A DNA stretch of 64,000 bases from Oscillospiraceae bacterium (GCA_902792905.1 CADBBH010000010.1:1-64000); one strand, 5' to 3'. Counted from the stretch's first letter, positions 36,749 to 45,857 are shown. Made by a program: numbers and translations. The notes: generated by a model not told the origin, from the sequence alone.

Positions 36749-36958
36749 ATGAAAATAAAATGGCATGACGGCTTCAGTGTAAAAGTGAAAGCCGGGAACG
36801 GTGAAGTCTGTATTTCGGCAAACAGAGAAGGTCTGCTTTCATTGGCGGATCAGCTGGCCGCGCTTGCGAATGAGGGAGCAGGCAGTCATATCCACTATGA
36901 TGAATATAATTCTCTGGAGGAATGCTCCGATGAGCTTATAATAGAATTAATAAACTGA
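36749..36958 (+). CDS. Imm32-like small protein
   Basis: A 69-aa protein with ANREGLLSLADQLAALA and SHIHYDEYNSLEECSDELII, closely resembling the small proteins called Imm32 family (predicted polymorphic-toxin immunity proteins). No toxin gene is next to it, so the immunity role is uncertain. GAGGAAT precedes the ATG. Read from memory of the family, so moderate confidence. Confidence 0.55.
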   Translation: MKIKWHDGFSVKVKAGNGEVCISANREGLLSLADQLAALANEGAGSHIHYDEYNSLEECSDELIIELIN

Positions 36959-36984
36959 ATTTTTAACGAAGAGAGGAAATTAAA

Positions 36985-37614
36985 ATGGGTTTTAGGATTC
37001 TGGTTATCAACGGCAGTCCGCATAAGAATGGCTGTACTGCCACTGCTCTTAATGAAATGATTAAAATATTTGACGAAGAGGGTTTTGAAACAAAAGTACT
37101 CAACATCGGCAATCAGAAAATTCAGGGGTGTATCGGATGCAACACCTGCAACTCCAAAGGCAAATGCGTATTCGATGATATTGTAAATGAGACTGCTCTT
37201 GATTTTGAGAAAGCGGACGGACTCGTTATCGGCAGCCCTGTCTATTACGGCTCACCTAATGGTTCTCTGCTAGCATTGCTGGACAGATTATTCTTTTCTT
37301 CATCATTCTCAAAGCATATGAAAGTCGGCGCAGCGGTAGTCTCCTGTCGCCGCGGCGGAAACACTGCTTCATTTGACGCTCTGAACAAATATTTTACTAT
37401 CTCATCAATGCCGGTTGCACCGAGTACTTACTGGAATCAGGTGCACGGATTCACCCCCGATGATGTCAGAAAAGACGCTGAGGGTCTGCAGACAATGCGC
37501 AACCTTGCGAGGAATATGGTCTTTATGATAAAAGCGATTTCTGATGCAAAAGAGAAATACGGACTGCCGGAAAAAGAGACTGAAGCTTTCACAAGCTTTC
37601 CTGACGGGAAATAA
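36985..37614 (+). CDS. NADPH-dependent FMN reductase / iron-sulfur flavoprotein-like
   Basis: The 209-aa protein has a flavodoxin-like fold: ILVINGSPHKNGCTATAL (FMN phosphate loop), IQGCIGCNTCNSKGKCVFDD (a Cys cluster of the iron-sulfur flavoprotein type) and LVIGSPVYYGSPNGSLLALL. Such enzymes transfer electrons to quinones, iron or nitro compounds, and the partner is unknown. It stands 26 nt after the Imm32-like gene. Confidence 0.87.
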   Translation: MGFRILVINGSPHKNGCTATALNEMIKIFDEEGFETKVLNIGNQKIQGCIGCNTCNSKGKCVFDDIVNETALDFEKADGLVIGSPVYYGSPNGSLLALLDRLFFSSSFSKHMKVGAAVVSCRRGGNTASFDALNKYFTISSMPVAPSTYWNQVHGFTPDDVRKDAEGLQTMRNLARNMVFMIKAISDAKEKYGLPEKETEAFTSFPDGK

Positions 37615-37692
37615 TCATCATTAATTATTTCAAAATGTGTGTGAGGTTTTCAACTCCGTTGTCGTTAAAGAGATGAAAGGGGTGCAAAGACT

Positions 37693-38682
37693 ATGAAAAA
37701 AACTGTTCTTTCAATATCGGCATTCATACTCGTTCTTATTATAACCGCATTCTCATTCTCTTCCTGCGGCAGCAGCAAATCTTACGATACTGTTGATAAC
37801 GGCTACTCAGGCAAGAATTACGGATTCTCGACCGGCAACGGCGTTTCCGATGAAGAATACGCAGAAGAGGAAACCCGTGCTTACGATGATGACAACAGCA
37901 ATTCATCCCGGAGCAAAAGCGGGCTGAATATTGAAGACGCGCAGACAAGAAAAATAATCAGGAACGCTTCCCTTGAAGTAGAGACAAAAGAATTTGATAA
38001 ATTTATTGCTGAAATTGAAAAAGCGGTAAACTCCGCAAAGGGTTATATCGAATCATCGCAGATTTACGGCAACTCATATTACTACTGCGACGGCAACCGC
38101 TCGGCAACAATGAAATTCAGGATTCCGGCAGAAGACCTTGATGCTTTCCTTGAAAAAATCGGAGATATGGGAAATGTTAAGGCAAAATCAGTGTCGGCAA
38201 CCGATATAACCGCAAATTATACCGATATACAGGCAAGAATCGATTCGCTTGAAGCTGAGAGAAAAGCACTGCTGGCTATACTGGAAAAAGCGGACAAGAT
38301 TTCCGATATCATTCAGGTTCAGGATAAGATTACAAGCGTAAACGCAGACCTCGACAGCTATAAAAGAAGCATTAAGAATTATGACAGCCTCATCGCCTAT
38401 TCGCAGGTAACCGTTGACATTTCCGAGGTGGAAAGAGTAAGCTCCGCCGGTTCAAAGCTCAGTTTCATGCAGGAACTGCGCGAACGTTTTTCGGATAATC
38501 TCTATAATATCGGTCAGGGACTCAGGAATTTCGCAATCTGGTTTATTTCCTCTATCCCCTACATTCTGATATTCGGCGCTGTTGCAGCAGTTGCAATAAT
38601 CATCATCAAAAAGATTATAAGAAAGAAAAAGGCAAAAAAATCCGCAAAGCGTAAAGAAAGCGAACAAAAAGACAGCGAATAA
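37693..38682 (+). CDS. DUF4349 lipoprotein
   Basis: A 329-aa lipoprotein (lipobox SFSSC, Cys25) with a DUF4349 domain: RKIIRNASLEVETKEFDKFI, FRIPAEDLDAFLEKI, SATDITANYTDIQARIDSLE and a coiled coil (about 175-245). A C-terminal membrane helix (PYILIFGAVAAVAIIIIKK) and a lysine-rich tail anchor it a second time. Function unknown. In other bacteria the domain occurs on envelope proteins. A terminator follows. Confidence 0.85.
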   Translation: MKKTVLSISAFILVLIITAFSFSSCGSSKSYDTVDNGYSGKNYGFSTGNGVSDEEYAEEETRAYDDDNSNSSRSKSGLNIEDAQTRKIIRNASLEVETKEFDKFIAEIEKAVNSAKGYIESSQIYGNSYYYCDGNRSATMKFRIPAEDLDAFLEKIGDMGNVKAKSVSATDITANYTDIQARIDSLEAERKALLAILEKADKISDIIQVQDKITSVNADLDSYKRSIKNYDSLIAYSQVTVDISEVERVSSAGSKLSFMQELRERFSDNLYNIGQGLRNFAIWFISSIPYILIFGAVAAVAIIIIKKIIRKKKAKKSAKRKESEQKDSE

Positions 38683-38702
38683 ACACTAAGAATAAGTAAT
38701 AA

Positions 38703-38727
38703 CCTCTCTCCCCCGAGAGAGGTTTTT
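38703..38727 (+). terminator. Rho-independent terminator
   Basis: CCTCTCTC-CCCC-GAGAGAGG followed by TTTTT. Confidence 0.88.
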
Positions 38728-38788
38728 CATTTGACGTTACAGATTGATGCTATTATGCGAACACCCGAAAAGAGCAGAGATAATCCGG

Positions 38789-38817
38789 ATGACAATAATA
38801 TAAATATATGCTATACT
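38789..38817 (+). promoter_or_regulatory. Promoter of the OYE-type reductase
   Basis: ATGACA, 17-nt spacer, TATACT, about 45 nt before the chosen GTG start. Confidence 0.45.
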
Positions 38818-38862
38818 ATTAGTAATAATTTAATGAAGAGGAAAGAGAACGGAGGAAACGCT

Positions 38863-40839
38863 GTGAATAACAAGTATCCTAACCTTTTATCACCAGCTAG
38901 AATAGGAAATGTTGAGCTTCGCAACAGGACCGTTATGGCCGCAATGGGTATGAGCCAGTCAGACGACGGTTTCGTGAGCGAAGCGGTACTCAATCACTAT
39001 GCCGAGCGCTCAAAGGGCGGAGTCGGCGCGGTCATAGTCGAGGTTACCTGCGTTGATTCACCGCTCGGGCTAAATACAAAAGGTATGCTCGTTATCGACG
39101 ACGATAAGTATATTCCCGGAATGACAAAGCTTGCCGGAGTTATACACGAGGGCGGAGCGAAGGCGTTCCTGCAGATTTCGCATACGGGCAGAGGCGCAAG
39201 GCGATCTATTATCGGCGCTCAACCGGTCGGTCCGAGCGCAGTCGCGATGCCTTATTCTTTTATGATGGGTCTCGCAAACGAAACTCCGCGCGAGCTGACA
39301 ATCGAAGAAATCAGAGCGATCGAGGATAAATATGCCGAGGCGGCTCTGCGCGCCAAAAAGGCAGGATTTGACGGCATCGAAATCCACTCGGTCGGCTACT
39401 ACCTCGGTCAGCAGTTTCTCTCGAAGAAGGCAAATATCCGCTCCGATGAATACGGAGGCAGCCGCGAAAACAGAATACGTTTTCATTTGAATATAATCAA
39501 AAAAATCCGCAAGCTCTGCGGCGAAGATTTTGCGATAATAGTAAAGCTTTCTGTAGTCGAGCAAGGGCCGGACGGCGGAATATCAATGCTCGACGGAATG
39601 TATTACACCAAAAAGCTTCAGCAGGCGGGAGTTGATTCGATTGAGGTGCTAGCGGGCAAATGGTCAACGGAGCCGGGCAAAAAAGAGAAGCCCGAATCCG
39701 CCTATCCCGACTGCATGGCAGTCATTCTCTGCCTGCTTATGAAAATCGGCGTATTCCTACAGACAGGCAGAAAGATAAAAATTCCCCTCATCGGCGGAGG
39801 CAGAGCGCAGAATCCCGAAAAAGCGGAGAAGGCCATCGCCTCCGGCAAATGCGAAATGATATTCATCGGTCACGGTCTGCTCGTTCAACCCGATTTAGTC
39901 AATCTCGTCAGCGATGGCAGAGAGGATGAAATCAGGCCCTGCATCGGATGCGGACACTGCATAAACGAACAGCTTCAGCACGGTGGCAGAGCAATCTGCT
40001 CAGGCAATGCGGTGCTCGGCAGAGGCGATAATACTTACGGCTTTGAACCGGCACAAAAGAAGAAAAAAATTGCCGTCATCGGGGCGGGAGTTGCCGGAAT
40101 CGAGGCTGCGAGAATCGCGGCATACAGAGGTCACGAGGTCGATTTATTTGAAGAATCTGATGCTATAGGCGGGCAGATGAACTTAGCGGATAAGCCGCCG
40201 TTCAAGAATCATTTTTCGCTTCTTGTCCCCTATCTCAGGCGGCAGATTGAACTCTCGGGCGTAAAACTGCATCTGAATAAAAAAATCACGAAGCAGGATA
40301 TTCTCAATATGAAGCCTGACGCTGTTATCTGCGCAACAGGCCTTAAACCGGCGTCTCCACCGATTCCCGGTGCGGAACTCACAGTTAATGCCAAAGAAAT
40401 CCTCGCAGGAAGGCAGGCGGGCAAAAACGCTGTTATAATCGGCGGTGGGTCTGTCGGCTGTGAAACTGCGGAATTTCTTGCCGAAAGGGGCAAAAAAGTA
40501 ACTGTAATAGAAATGCTGAACACTCTTGCGGGAAACACCGGAAAAACCGCGCAGTCCATACTGCTAGGACATTTGAAGGGAGCCAAAGTCAGTCTGCTGA
40601 CGGAATGCAAAGTTAAAGAAATAAACGCAAACGGCGTTTCATATACAGATAAGGACGGCAGGGAGCATTTCGTGAAAGCGGACACTGCAATTCTCGCAAT
40701 CGGTGACAAGCCCGATACTTCTCTTTATGATTCCCTCAAGAATGAATTACCCGAAATCTATAATATCGGCGATTCCGCAGGCGGTGGCATAATCCCCTGC
40801 GCCGTTTATGACGGATATACGCTCGGTTGCAGAATCTGA
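38863..40839 (+). CDS. OYE-type NADH:flavin oxidoreductase (2,4-dienoyl-CoA reductase-like)
   Basis: I start at GTG 38863 (NNKYPNLLSPARIGN), 7 nt after GGAGG; the frame opens further upstream without a ribosome site. The 658-aa protein has an FMN-binding TIM barrel (RNRTVMAAMGMSQSDDG; QISHTGRGA; GFDGIEIHSVGYYLGQQFLS), a 4Fe-4S site and a C-terminal FAD/NAD domain (VIGAGVAGIEAARIAAYRG, IIGGGSVGCETAEFLAERG). The Fe-S ligands are CIGCGHC...C, with x2, x2, x12 spacing in place of the usual x2, x3, x11. Relatives reduce enoyl or dienoyl substrates, including bile-acid BaiCD/BaiH. The substrate here is unknown. Confidence 0.88.
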   Translation: MNNKYPNLLSPARIGNVELRNRTVMAAMGMSQSDDGFVSEAVLNHYAERSKGGVGAVIVEVTCVDSPLGLNTKGMLVIDDDKYIPGMTKLAGVIHEGGAKAFLQISHTGRGARRSIIGAQPVGPSAVAMPYSFMMGLANETPRELTIEEIRAIEDKYAEAALRAKKAGFDGIEIHSVGYYLGQQFLSKKANIRSDEYGGSRENRIRFHLNIIKKIRKLCGEDFAIIVKLSVVEQGPDGGISMLDGMYYTKKLQQAGVDSIEVLAGKWSTEPGKKEKPESAYPDCMAVILCLLMKIGVFLQTGRKIKIPLIGGGRAQNPEKAEKAIASGKCEMIFIGHGLLVQPDLVNLVSDGREDEIRPCIGCGHCINEQLQHGGRAICSGNAVLGRGDNTYGFEPAQKKKKIAVIGAGVAGIEAARIAAYRGHEVDLFEESDAIGGQMNLADKPPFKNHFSLLVPYLRRQIELSGVKLHLNKKITKQDILNMKPDAVICATGLKPASPPIPGAELTVNAKEILAGRQAGKNAVIIGGGSVGCETAEFLAERGKKVTVIEMLNTLAGNTGKTAQSILLGHLKGAKVSLLTECKVKEINANGVSYTDKDGREHFVKADTAILAIGDKPDTSLYDSLKNELPEIYNIGDSAGGGIIPCAVYDGYTLGCRI

Positions 40840-40875
40840 CATCGATTAAAACTTCACTTAATAAATACACGATTA

Positions 40876-40904
40876 TTGATTTTTATAATGAATAATGATA
40901 TAAT
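40876..40904 (+). promoter_or_regulatory. Promoter of the PAP2 gene
   Basis: TTGATT, 17-nt spacer, TATAAT, about 60 nt before the ATG at 40966. Confidence 0.7.
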
Positions 40905-40965
40905 GTTGAATTGAAATTGCGGTTATACCTGCAGTCATAATTCAAAATTCAAGCGAGGTTGTTGT

Positions 40966-41967
40966 ATGTTTAATCTGATTCCGCTCGCCGCGACCTTAGG
41001 CAAGAAGCTCGACACTTCCTTTTTCGGGCTTGACACGGCGATTTTCTCATTCTTCGGCTCTCTTCAGAGCGGCTTTATGACGATAGTCGCGAAGCTTTTC
41101 ACCTCACTCGGCGATGAAAATTTCATTATACCCGTCGCAGTGCTTGCCCTGATTCTCTGCTTATTCAAGAAAACAAGAAAATACGGCATTGCTGTGCTCT
41201 CGGCAGTCGCAATCGGTACGATTATTACCAATCTCTGCCTCAAGCCGATGGTTCTCAGAGTCAGGCCTTACAATACCCTTCAGCTCAGTGACTTCTGGGC
41301 ACAGTATAAGAACTGGTATGCCGCGGTCGGATCGCTCTCGGAGAGCGACTATTCCTTCCCCTCAGGTCATACCACCTCGGCTTTTGAGGTCGCTATAGCC
41401 CTCTGTCTCTGCCTTGCAAGTGACAAAGAAGGTAAGGTCGCCTGGATTCCGGTCGTTCTCGCGCTCGGCACAGCGTGCTCGAGAATCTACCTTATGGTTC
41501 ATTACCCCACAGACGTAATCGCAGGCGTCTGCGCCGGAACAATTGCCGGCATCTGCGGCTTTATTATTGCAAAACTCGCTCTTCTCATTTTCTCAAAATC
41601 TGAGAAGCTCGATAAAATCTGCCTCGAAAATTTACTGCATTTCAATGTCGGCAAAGGATTTTACATCATTCTCGCGGTTGTTGTCATCGCAGGATTTGGA
41701 TTCTCCTTCGGTCATCTTATGACCGAGAGCGACGAAATCAAATGTGCCTATAACCAGGAATATGACTGCAACAACAAGGCGAGAATCGGCGAGGAAAAAT
41801 ATCCGCCCATTGACGGCAAAAACTACTGCAAGATTCACTGGAAGGAACTGACCGGTGAAGGAACGGAGCAGGCGGATGAAACCGCTGAAGCGGGCGAAGA
41901 AGTCACAAACGAGACCGCAACTCTGCCTCAGAGTGAAGAGTCAGAACAGACGAATGTCGCGGCATAA
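40966..41967 (+). CDS. PAP2 superfamily phosphatase with Cys/His tail
   Basis: The 333-aa membrane protein contains the three PAP2 motifs: KPMVLRVRP, PSGHTTS and SRIYLMVHYPTD, within five or six helices. Relatives dephosphorylate undecaprenyl-PP or other lipid phosphates outside the membrane. After the last helix, residues about 260-290 (CAYNQEYDCNNKA..., NYCKIHW) carry Cys and His in a small zinc-finger-like arrangement, then a Glu/Thr-rich tail ends the protein. The tail is not usual for the family. Confidence 0.88.
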   Translation: MFNLIPLAATLGKKLDTSFFGLDTAIFSFFGSLQSGFMTIVAKLFTSLGDENFIIPVAVLALILCLFKKTRKYGIAVLSAVAIGTIITNLCLKPMVLRVRPYNTLQLSDFWAQYKNWYAAVGSLSESDYSFPSGHTTSAFEVAIALCLCLASDKEGKVAWIPVVLALGTACSRIYLMVHYPTDVIAGVCAGTIAGICGFIIAKLALLIFSKSEKLDKICLENLLHFNVGKGFYIILAVVVIAGFGFSFGHLMTESDEIKCAYNQEYDCNNKARIGEEKYPPIDGKNYCKIHWKELTGEGTEQADETAEAGEEVTNETATLPQSEESEQTNVAA

Positions 41968-42000
41968 ACGATAACACAAACCGGCGAAAGGAGGATAAGC

Positions 42001-42297
42001 ATGAAGAAATTCAAAAGATTTCTCATAATCGCGGTGACCGCACTTATAGCGCTCGCCATGCTTTCCTCCGTCGCTTTTATCGCGGCCGAAGCCGATCACG
42101 AATGCTCGGGAGAGGACTGCGCGGTCTGCTGCGCGATTTCGGCCTGCGTCAATATCTTAAAATCATTCTCGGCGGCGTTTGCCGTCGCCGCGGCAGGTGC
42201 CTTTGCGTTTTCAGCGCTGACAGACGCCGTTATTCATTATGAATCCGCTCGCTTTGTCAGGACTCCCGTCGCGCTCAAGACAAAACTTCTGAATTAA
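42001..42297 (+). CDS. Small exported Cys-rich membrane protein
   Basis: A 98-aa protein with a signal-like helix (FLIIAVTALIALAMLSSVAF), an outer Cys/His segment (DHECSGEDCAVCCAISAC) and a second hydrophobic helix (SFSAAFAVAAAGAFAFSALT). I do not know a named family. Its place 108 nt before a Znu-type metal transporter and the metal-thiol character of the loop suggest a metal-related role, which is inference only. An AAGGAGG site precedes the ATG. Confidence 0.6.
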   Translation: MKKFKRFLIIAVTALIALAMLSSVAFIAAEADHECSGEDCAVCCAISACVNILKSFSAAFAVAAAGAFAFSALTDAVIHYESARFVRTPVALKTKLLN

Positions 42298-42310
42298 ATC
42301 CGATTTCATA

Positions 42311-42368
42311 ACAGGGAACCGCTCTCTCACGAGGGCTTTTGGGTGTATGCCGGTTCCCTGTATTTTTG
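42311..42368 (+). terminator. Long-loop terminator
   Basis: ACAGGGAACCG (311-321) pairs with CGGTTCCCTGT (351-361) around a 29-nt loop, followed by ATTTTTG. It separates the small Cys-rich gene from the metal transporter and could act as an attenuator. Confidence 0.7.
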
Positions 42369-42404
42369 CGCCCGAAATCAATTTAATCCGGAGGTTTTTT
42401 ATTT

Positions 42405-43412
42405 ATGAAAAAAATTATCACAGTAATAATATGCGTTCTTGTCGCGGCCGGTGTATTCGCCGCCTGCGCTGTCAATAAAGATAACAATAATACCAGCACC
42501 GATGTCCGCCCCGCTTCCGGGGCGGAGAAGCTGAAGATAGTAACCACGATTTTCCCCGAATACGACTGGGTAAGGCAAATACTCGGCAAAAGAATCGATA
42601 ACGCGGAAATCACACTTCTGCTCGACAGCGGTGTTGACCTGCACAGCTATCAACCGACAGTTGACGACATAGTCAAAATCTCAAACTGTGATTTATTCAT
42701 CTATGTCGGCGGCGAGAGCGATGAATGGGTTGAGGATGCACTCGCTCAGGCAAATAATAAGGACATGCTGACAGTTAATCTCCTTGAGTCGCTCGGCTCG
42801 TCGATAAAAGAGGAAGAAGTTAAGGAAGGCATGCAGATTGAGGAAGAAGATGATGAAGTCGAAGAGGAAGAGGTCGAATACGACGAACACGTCTGGCTCT
42901 CTCTTAAGAACGCCGCAGCCCTCTGCAAAATCATCTGCGAAAAGATCAGCCTGATTGACAAGGACAATGCAGAAATATACAAGGTCAATACCGAAGCGTA
43001 TATTTCAAAGCTTAATGACCTTGACGGGCAGTTTCGCGCAACCGTTGATTCGGCGAAAGTCAAGACTCTTGTTTTCGGCGACCGTTTCCCCTTCCGCTAT
43101 CTGACCGATGACTACGGTCTCGATTACTATGCCGCTTTTATCGGCTGCTCCGCAGAGAGCGAAGCAAGCTTTGAAACCATCGTTTTTCTCGCGAAAAAGC
43201 TTGACGAACTCGGGCTTAAATCGATTATGCAGATTGAGAGCGCGGACGGCAGCATCGCCGGTGCAATAAAGGACGCTTCGCAAACGAAGGACCAGACCGT
43301 TCTCACCCTCGATTCTATGCAGTCAACACTGTCAAAGGATATAGACGGCGGCGTTACATATCTCTCAATTATGGAGAGCAATCTTCAGGTGCTTAAAGAA
43401 GCGCTCAAATAA
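42405..43412 (+). CDS. znuA: Metal ABC transporter substrate-binding lipoprotein
   Basis: A 335-aa lipoprotein (Cys21 in VFAAC) of the cluster A-I metal-binding family. Likely ligands are His80 (GVDLHSYQPT) and His162 (YDEHVWLS). The third usual His is replaced: the strand reads VFGDRFPFRY, with Asp. Between the first two ligands, where ZnuA proteins have a His-rich loop, there is an acidic run (about 136-161, mostly Glu/Asp). Zinc or manganese is the likely cargo. The GGAGG ribosome site is 9-10 nt before the ATG. Confidence 0.85.
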   Translation: MKKIITVIICVLVAAGVFAACAVNKDNNNTSTDVRPASGAEKLKIVTTIFPEYDWVRQILGKRIDNAEITLLLDSGVDLHSYQPTVDDIVKISNCDLFIYVGGESDEWVEDALAQANNKDMLTVNLLESLGSSIKEEEVKEGMQIEEEDDEVEEEEVEYDEHVWLSLKNAAALCKIICEKISLIDKDNAEIYKVNTEAYISKLNDLDGQFRATVDSAKVKTLVFGDRFPFRYLTDDYGLDYYAAFIGCSAESEASFETIVFLAKKLDELGLKSIMQIESADGSIAGAIKDASQTKDQTVLTLDSMQSTLSKDIDGGVTYLSIMESNLQVLKEALK

Positions 43413-43432
43413 TACGAAAAGAAGGTGCAGTT

Positions 43433-44137
43433 ATGGCTCTGCTGACCTGCCGCGCGCTCTCTCTCGGATATGAGGGGAAAGAGGTCGCCGGCAATATAAA
43501 TTTTGAAATCGAAGCGGGCGATTATCTCTGCATAGTCGGCGAAAACGGCTCGGGTAAAAGTACTCTTATGAAAACTCTGCTCGGTCTTCAGAAACCGCTC
43601 TGCGGAGAGATAATAACGGGAGAAGGATTAAGGCAGAAGGATATCGGCTATCTGCCTCAACAGACTGATGTTCAGAGGGATTTCCCCGCATCTGTTTGGG
43701 AGATTGTTCTCTCGGGCTGTCAGGGCAAAAAGGGCCTCAGGCCGTTTTATTCCGCTCAGGATAAAAAGCTTGCCCGCGCGAATATGGAAATAATGGATGT
43801 TTTCTCCCTCGCCGGACGATGCTACCGTGAGCTTTCGGGAGGTCAGCAGCAGCGGGTCCTCCTTGCGAGAGCCCTCTGCGCCGCAGGTAAAATGATTCTC
43901 CTCGACGAGCCCGTCGCGGGACTTGATCCGAAGGTTACCGCCGAAATGTATTCTCTGATTGAACAGCTCAATAAATCTGACGGTATAACCGTAATAATGA
44001 TTTCACACGACATTGAAGCGGCGCTGAGGTATGCGGATAAGATTCTGCATATCGGCAACGAAATCTTTTTCGGGTCAAAGGGTGATTATCTCAGCTCCTC
44101 GGCCGCCTTTGCTTCTCTGAAGGGAGGCGATGCCTGA
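43433..44137 (+). CDS. znuC: Metal ABC transporter ATP-binding protein
   Basis: The 234-aa ATPase has Walker A GENGSGKST, Q-loop LPQQTD, signature LSGGQQQR, Walker B MILLDEPVAGLDP and the switch His in MISHD. Length and style fit ZnuC/MntB. Its TGA overlaps the ATG of the permease gene (TGATG). Confidence 0.93.
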   Translation: MALLTCRALSLGYEGKEVAGNINFEIEAGDYLCIVGENGSGKSTLMKTLLGLQKPLCGEIITGEGLRQKDIGYLPQQTDVQRDFPASVWEIVLSGCQGKKGLRPFYSAQDKKLARANMEIMDVFSLAGRCYRELSGGQQQRVLLARALCAAGKMILLDEPVAGLDPKVTAEMYSLIEQLNKSDGITVIMISHDIEAALRYADKILHIGNEIFFGSKGDYLSSSAAFASLKGGDA

Positions 44138-44985
44138 TGGCACAGTTTGCCGATAAACTCGCCTATCTTCAGTATTCCTTCGTTCAGAACGCGCTGATTG
44201 TCGGAGTTCTCATAGCGCTCTGCTCATCCCTGCTCGGAGTGACGCTCGTTCTCAAGCGCTTTTCTTTTATCGGAGATGGTCTCTCACACGTGGCATTCGG
44301 AGCTATGGCAATCGCCGCGGTTCTTCAGCTGACGGACGATATGCCGCTTATACTGATTGTCACGGTATTCAGCGCGGTGCTGCTGCTGCGCACGGGGCAG
44401 AATGCCAAAATCAAAGGCGACGCTTCTGTCGCGATGATTTCCGTCGGCGCGCTGGCAATCGGCTACCTGCTGATGAATATCTTTTCAAAATCAAGCAATC
44501 TCTCGGGCGATGTATGCACAACTCTCTTCGGCTCAACCTCGATTCTGACTCTGAAAAAATCGGAGGTCATAATATGCATCGTCCTCTCAGCGCTTGTGAT
44601 TGCGGCATTTATCTTCTTTTATAATAAGATTTTCTCGGTCACCTTCGATGAGAATTTCGCGCTCGCGACCGGAGTGAAGGCAAAGACCTACAACCTGCTG
44701 ATTGCCGTTATCGTGGCGGTAATCATAGTGCTCGCGATGAATCTTGTGGGCTCGCTTCTGATTTCGGCGCTGATTATTTTCCCCGCGCTCAGCGCAATGC
44801 GCGTTTTCAAGAGCTTCAGATCCGTAACGGTCTGCTCGGCGGTTCTCTCCGTAGCCTGCGCTCTGTCGGGAATTATAATCTCCGTCATTGCGGGAACACC
44901 CGTCGGCTCAACGATAGTCGCTGTCGATATCGCGGCGTTTACCGCATTTGCCCTCATCGGCTCAATTTCGGGAGGTAACAAATAA
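44137..44985 (+). CDS. znuB: Metal ABC transporter permease
   Basis: A 282-aa ABC-3 family permease with about eight helices, including FIGDGLSHVAFGAMAIA and LVGSLLISALIIFPALSAMR, the conserved family segments. It pairs with the ATPase and binding protein encoded before it. The stop overlaps the next start (TAATG). Confidence 0.93.
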   Translation: MAQFADKLAYLQYSFVQNALIVGVLIALCSSLLGVTLVLKRFSFIGDGLSHVAFGAMAIAAVLQLTDDMPLILIVTVFSAVLLLRTGQNAKIKGDASVAMISVGALAIGYLLMNIFSKSSNLSGDVCTTLFGSTSILTLKKSEVIICIVLSALVIAAFIFFYNKIFSVTFDENFALATGVKAKTYNLLIAVIVAVIIVLAMNLVGSLLISALIIFPALSAMRVFKSFRSVTVCSAVLSVACALSGIIISVIAGTPVGSTIVAVDIAAFTAFALIGSISGGNK

Positions 44986-45545
44986 TGAAAAAATTAATCT
45001 GCATTGTATTTACTCTGGTTTTCACCGTCTCACTCGCTTCCTGCGGCTCCGAAACAGAAACCAGAGGCGGAGCCGTTCAAAACGGCAAATCTGTCGATGA
45101 TATTCTTTCATCAGCCTCTGTTGACAATTCAACGGCGGCAAAGTCGGATGTTCCGGTAGAAAAGCTCAAAATCTTCTCAAAGAATATACCGGACGGCAAA
45201 AACTTTGCGGTTGATTTAACAACGCTCAACAAGACAATGGTTTATACCCGCGTTTCCGATATGGTTATGAATCCGAATGAATACGAGGGCAAATCAGTAA
45301 AAATGAAGGGCACATACGCCGTCTATGAGGGCAAAGGAAGAAACTATTATGCATGCCTCATTTCGGATGCTACTGCCTGTTGCTCGCAGGGAATCGAATT
45401 CCTGCCCAAAAAGGCACTGAGCTACCCGGACGATTATCCGCCGGATGGCACAGAAATAACAGTAACCGGTATATTTGACATCTACTATGAAGGCGACGAC
45501 CGATTCTTCCAGCTAAAGGATGCCAGTGTTTATTACGGCGGTTAA
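44985..45545 (+). CDS. Lipoprotein of the metal-transport operon
   Basis: The 186-aa protein has a lipobox (SLASC, Cys20) and a C-terminal beta domain (MVMNPNEYEGKSVKMKGTYA; EITVTGIFDIYYEGDDRFFQ) that looks like an OB-fold. Translational overlap with znuB places it firmly in the operon. No function is known. A chaperone or sensor for the imported metal is one possibility. Confidence 0.7.
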   Translation: MKKLICIVFTLVFTVSLASCGSETETRGGAVQNGKSVDDILSSASVDNSTAAKSDVPVEKLKIFSKNIPDGKNFAVDLTTLNKTMVYTRVSDMVMNPNEYEGKSVKMKGTYAVYEGKGRNYYACLISDATACCSQGIEFLPKKALSYPDDYPPDGTEITVTGIFDIYYEGDDRFFQLKDASVYYGG

Positions 45546-45562
45546 GAATTAACAATTTAAAA

Positions 45563-45592
45563 GGCGGCTGCCAAATGTGGCTGCCACTTTTT
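45563..45592 (+). terminator. Weak terminator
   Basis: GGCGGC/GCTGCC (one G-U pair) around an 11-nt loop, then ACTTTTT, just past the metal operon. Confidence 0.5.
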
Positions 45593-45641
45593 GCATTTAT
45601 GCATTTAAAGTCAACACTTTTGCACTTTCCACAAAAATCTA

Positions 45642-45670
45642 TTGACAATTTTGTGCAACGCTGATATATT
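45642..45670 (+). promoter_or_regulatory. Promoter of the 41-codon ORF
   Basis: TTGACA, exactly 17 nt, TATATT, 31 nt before the ATG at 45701. Confidence 0.7.
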
Positions 45671-45700
45671 CAGTTACATCATTCAAAGGAGGCGACAATA

Positions 45701-45826
45701 ATGACATTTTATTCTGAAAAGCGCGAACAGCATAAGTGGTATAATTTTGCGATTCATAATCGGAGAATGGGATTTACACGCCTCTTTTGTCATTTAATCC
45801 GGCAAAACAGCATCAGTATTTCCTGA
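45701..45826 (+). CDS. Small basic ORF (41 aa)
   Basis: ATG at 45701 follows AAAGGAGG at good spacing and reads 41 codons to TGA. The product is basic and hydrophilic (YSEKREQHKW; FAIHNRRMGF; RLFCHLIRQN) with no known family. It has its own near-consensus promoter, and its stop codon overlaps the start of a terminator stem. It may be a leader peptide or a small protein in front of the LytTR gene. Confidence 0.55.
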   Translation: MTFYSEKREQHKWYNFAIHNRRMGFTRLFCHLIRQNSISIS

Positions 45827-45857
45827 CATCTCCGTATATCCGGAGATGTTTTTTTTA
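45826..45857 (+). terminator. Rho-independent terminator / possible attenuator
   Basis: ACATCTCCG (826-834)/CGGAGATGT (841-849) followed by eight T, between the 41-codon ORF and the LytTR gene. Because no promoter was seen after it, LytTR expression may depend on read-through. Confidence 0.85.
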
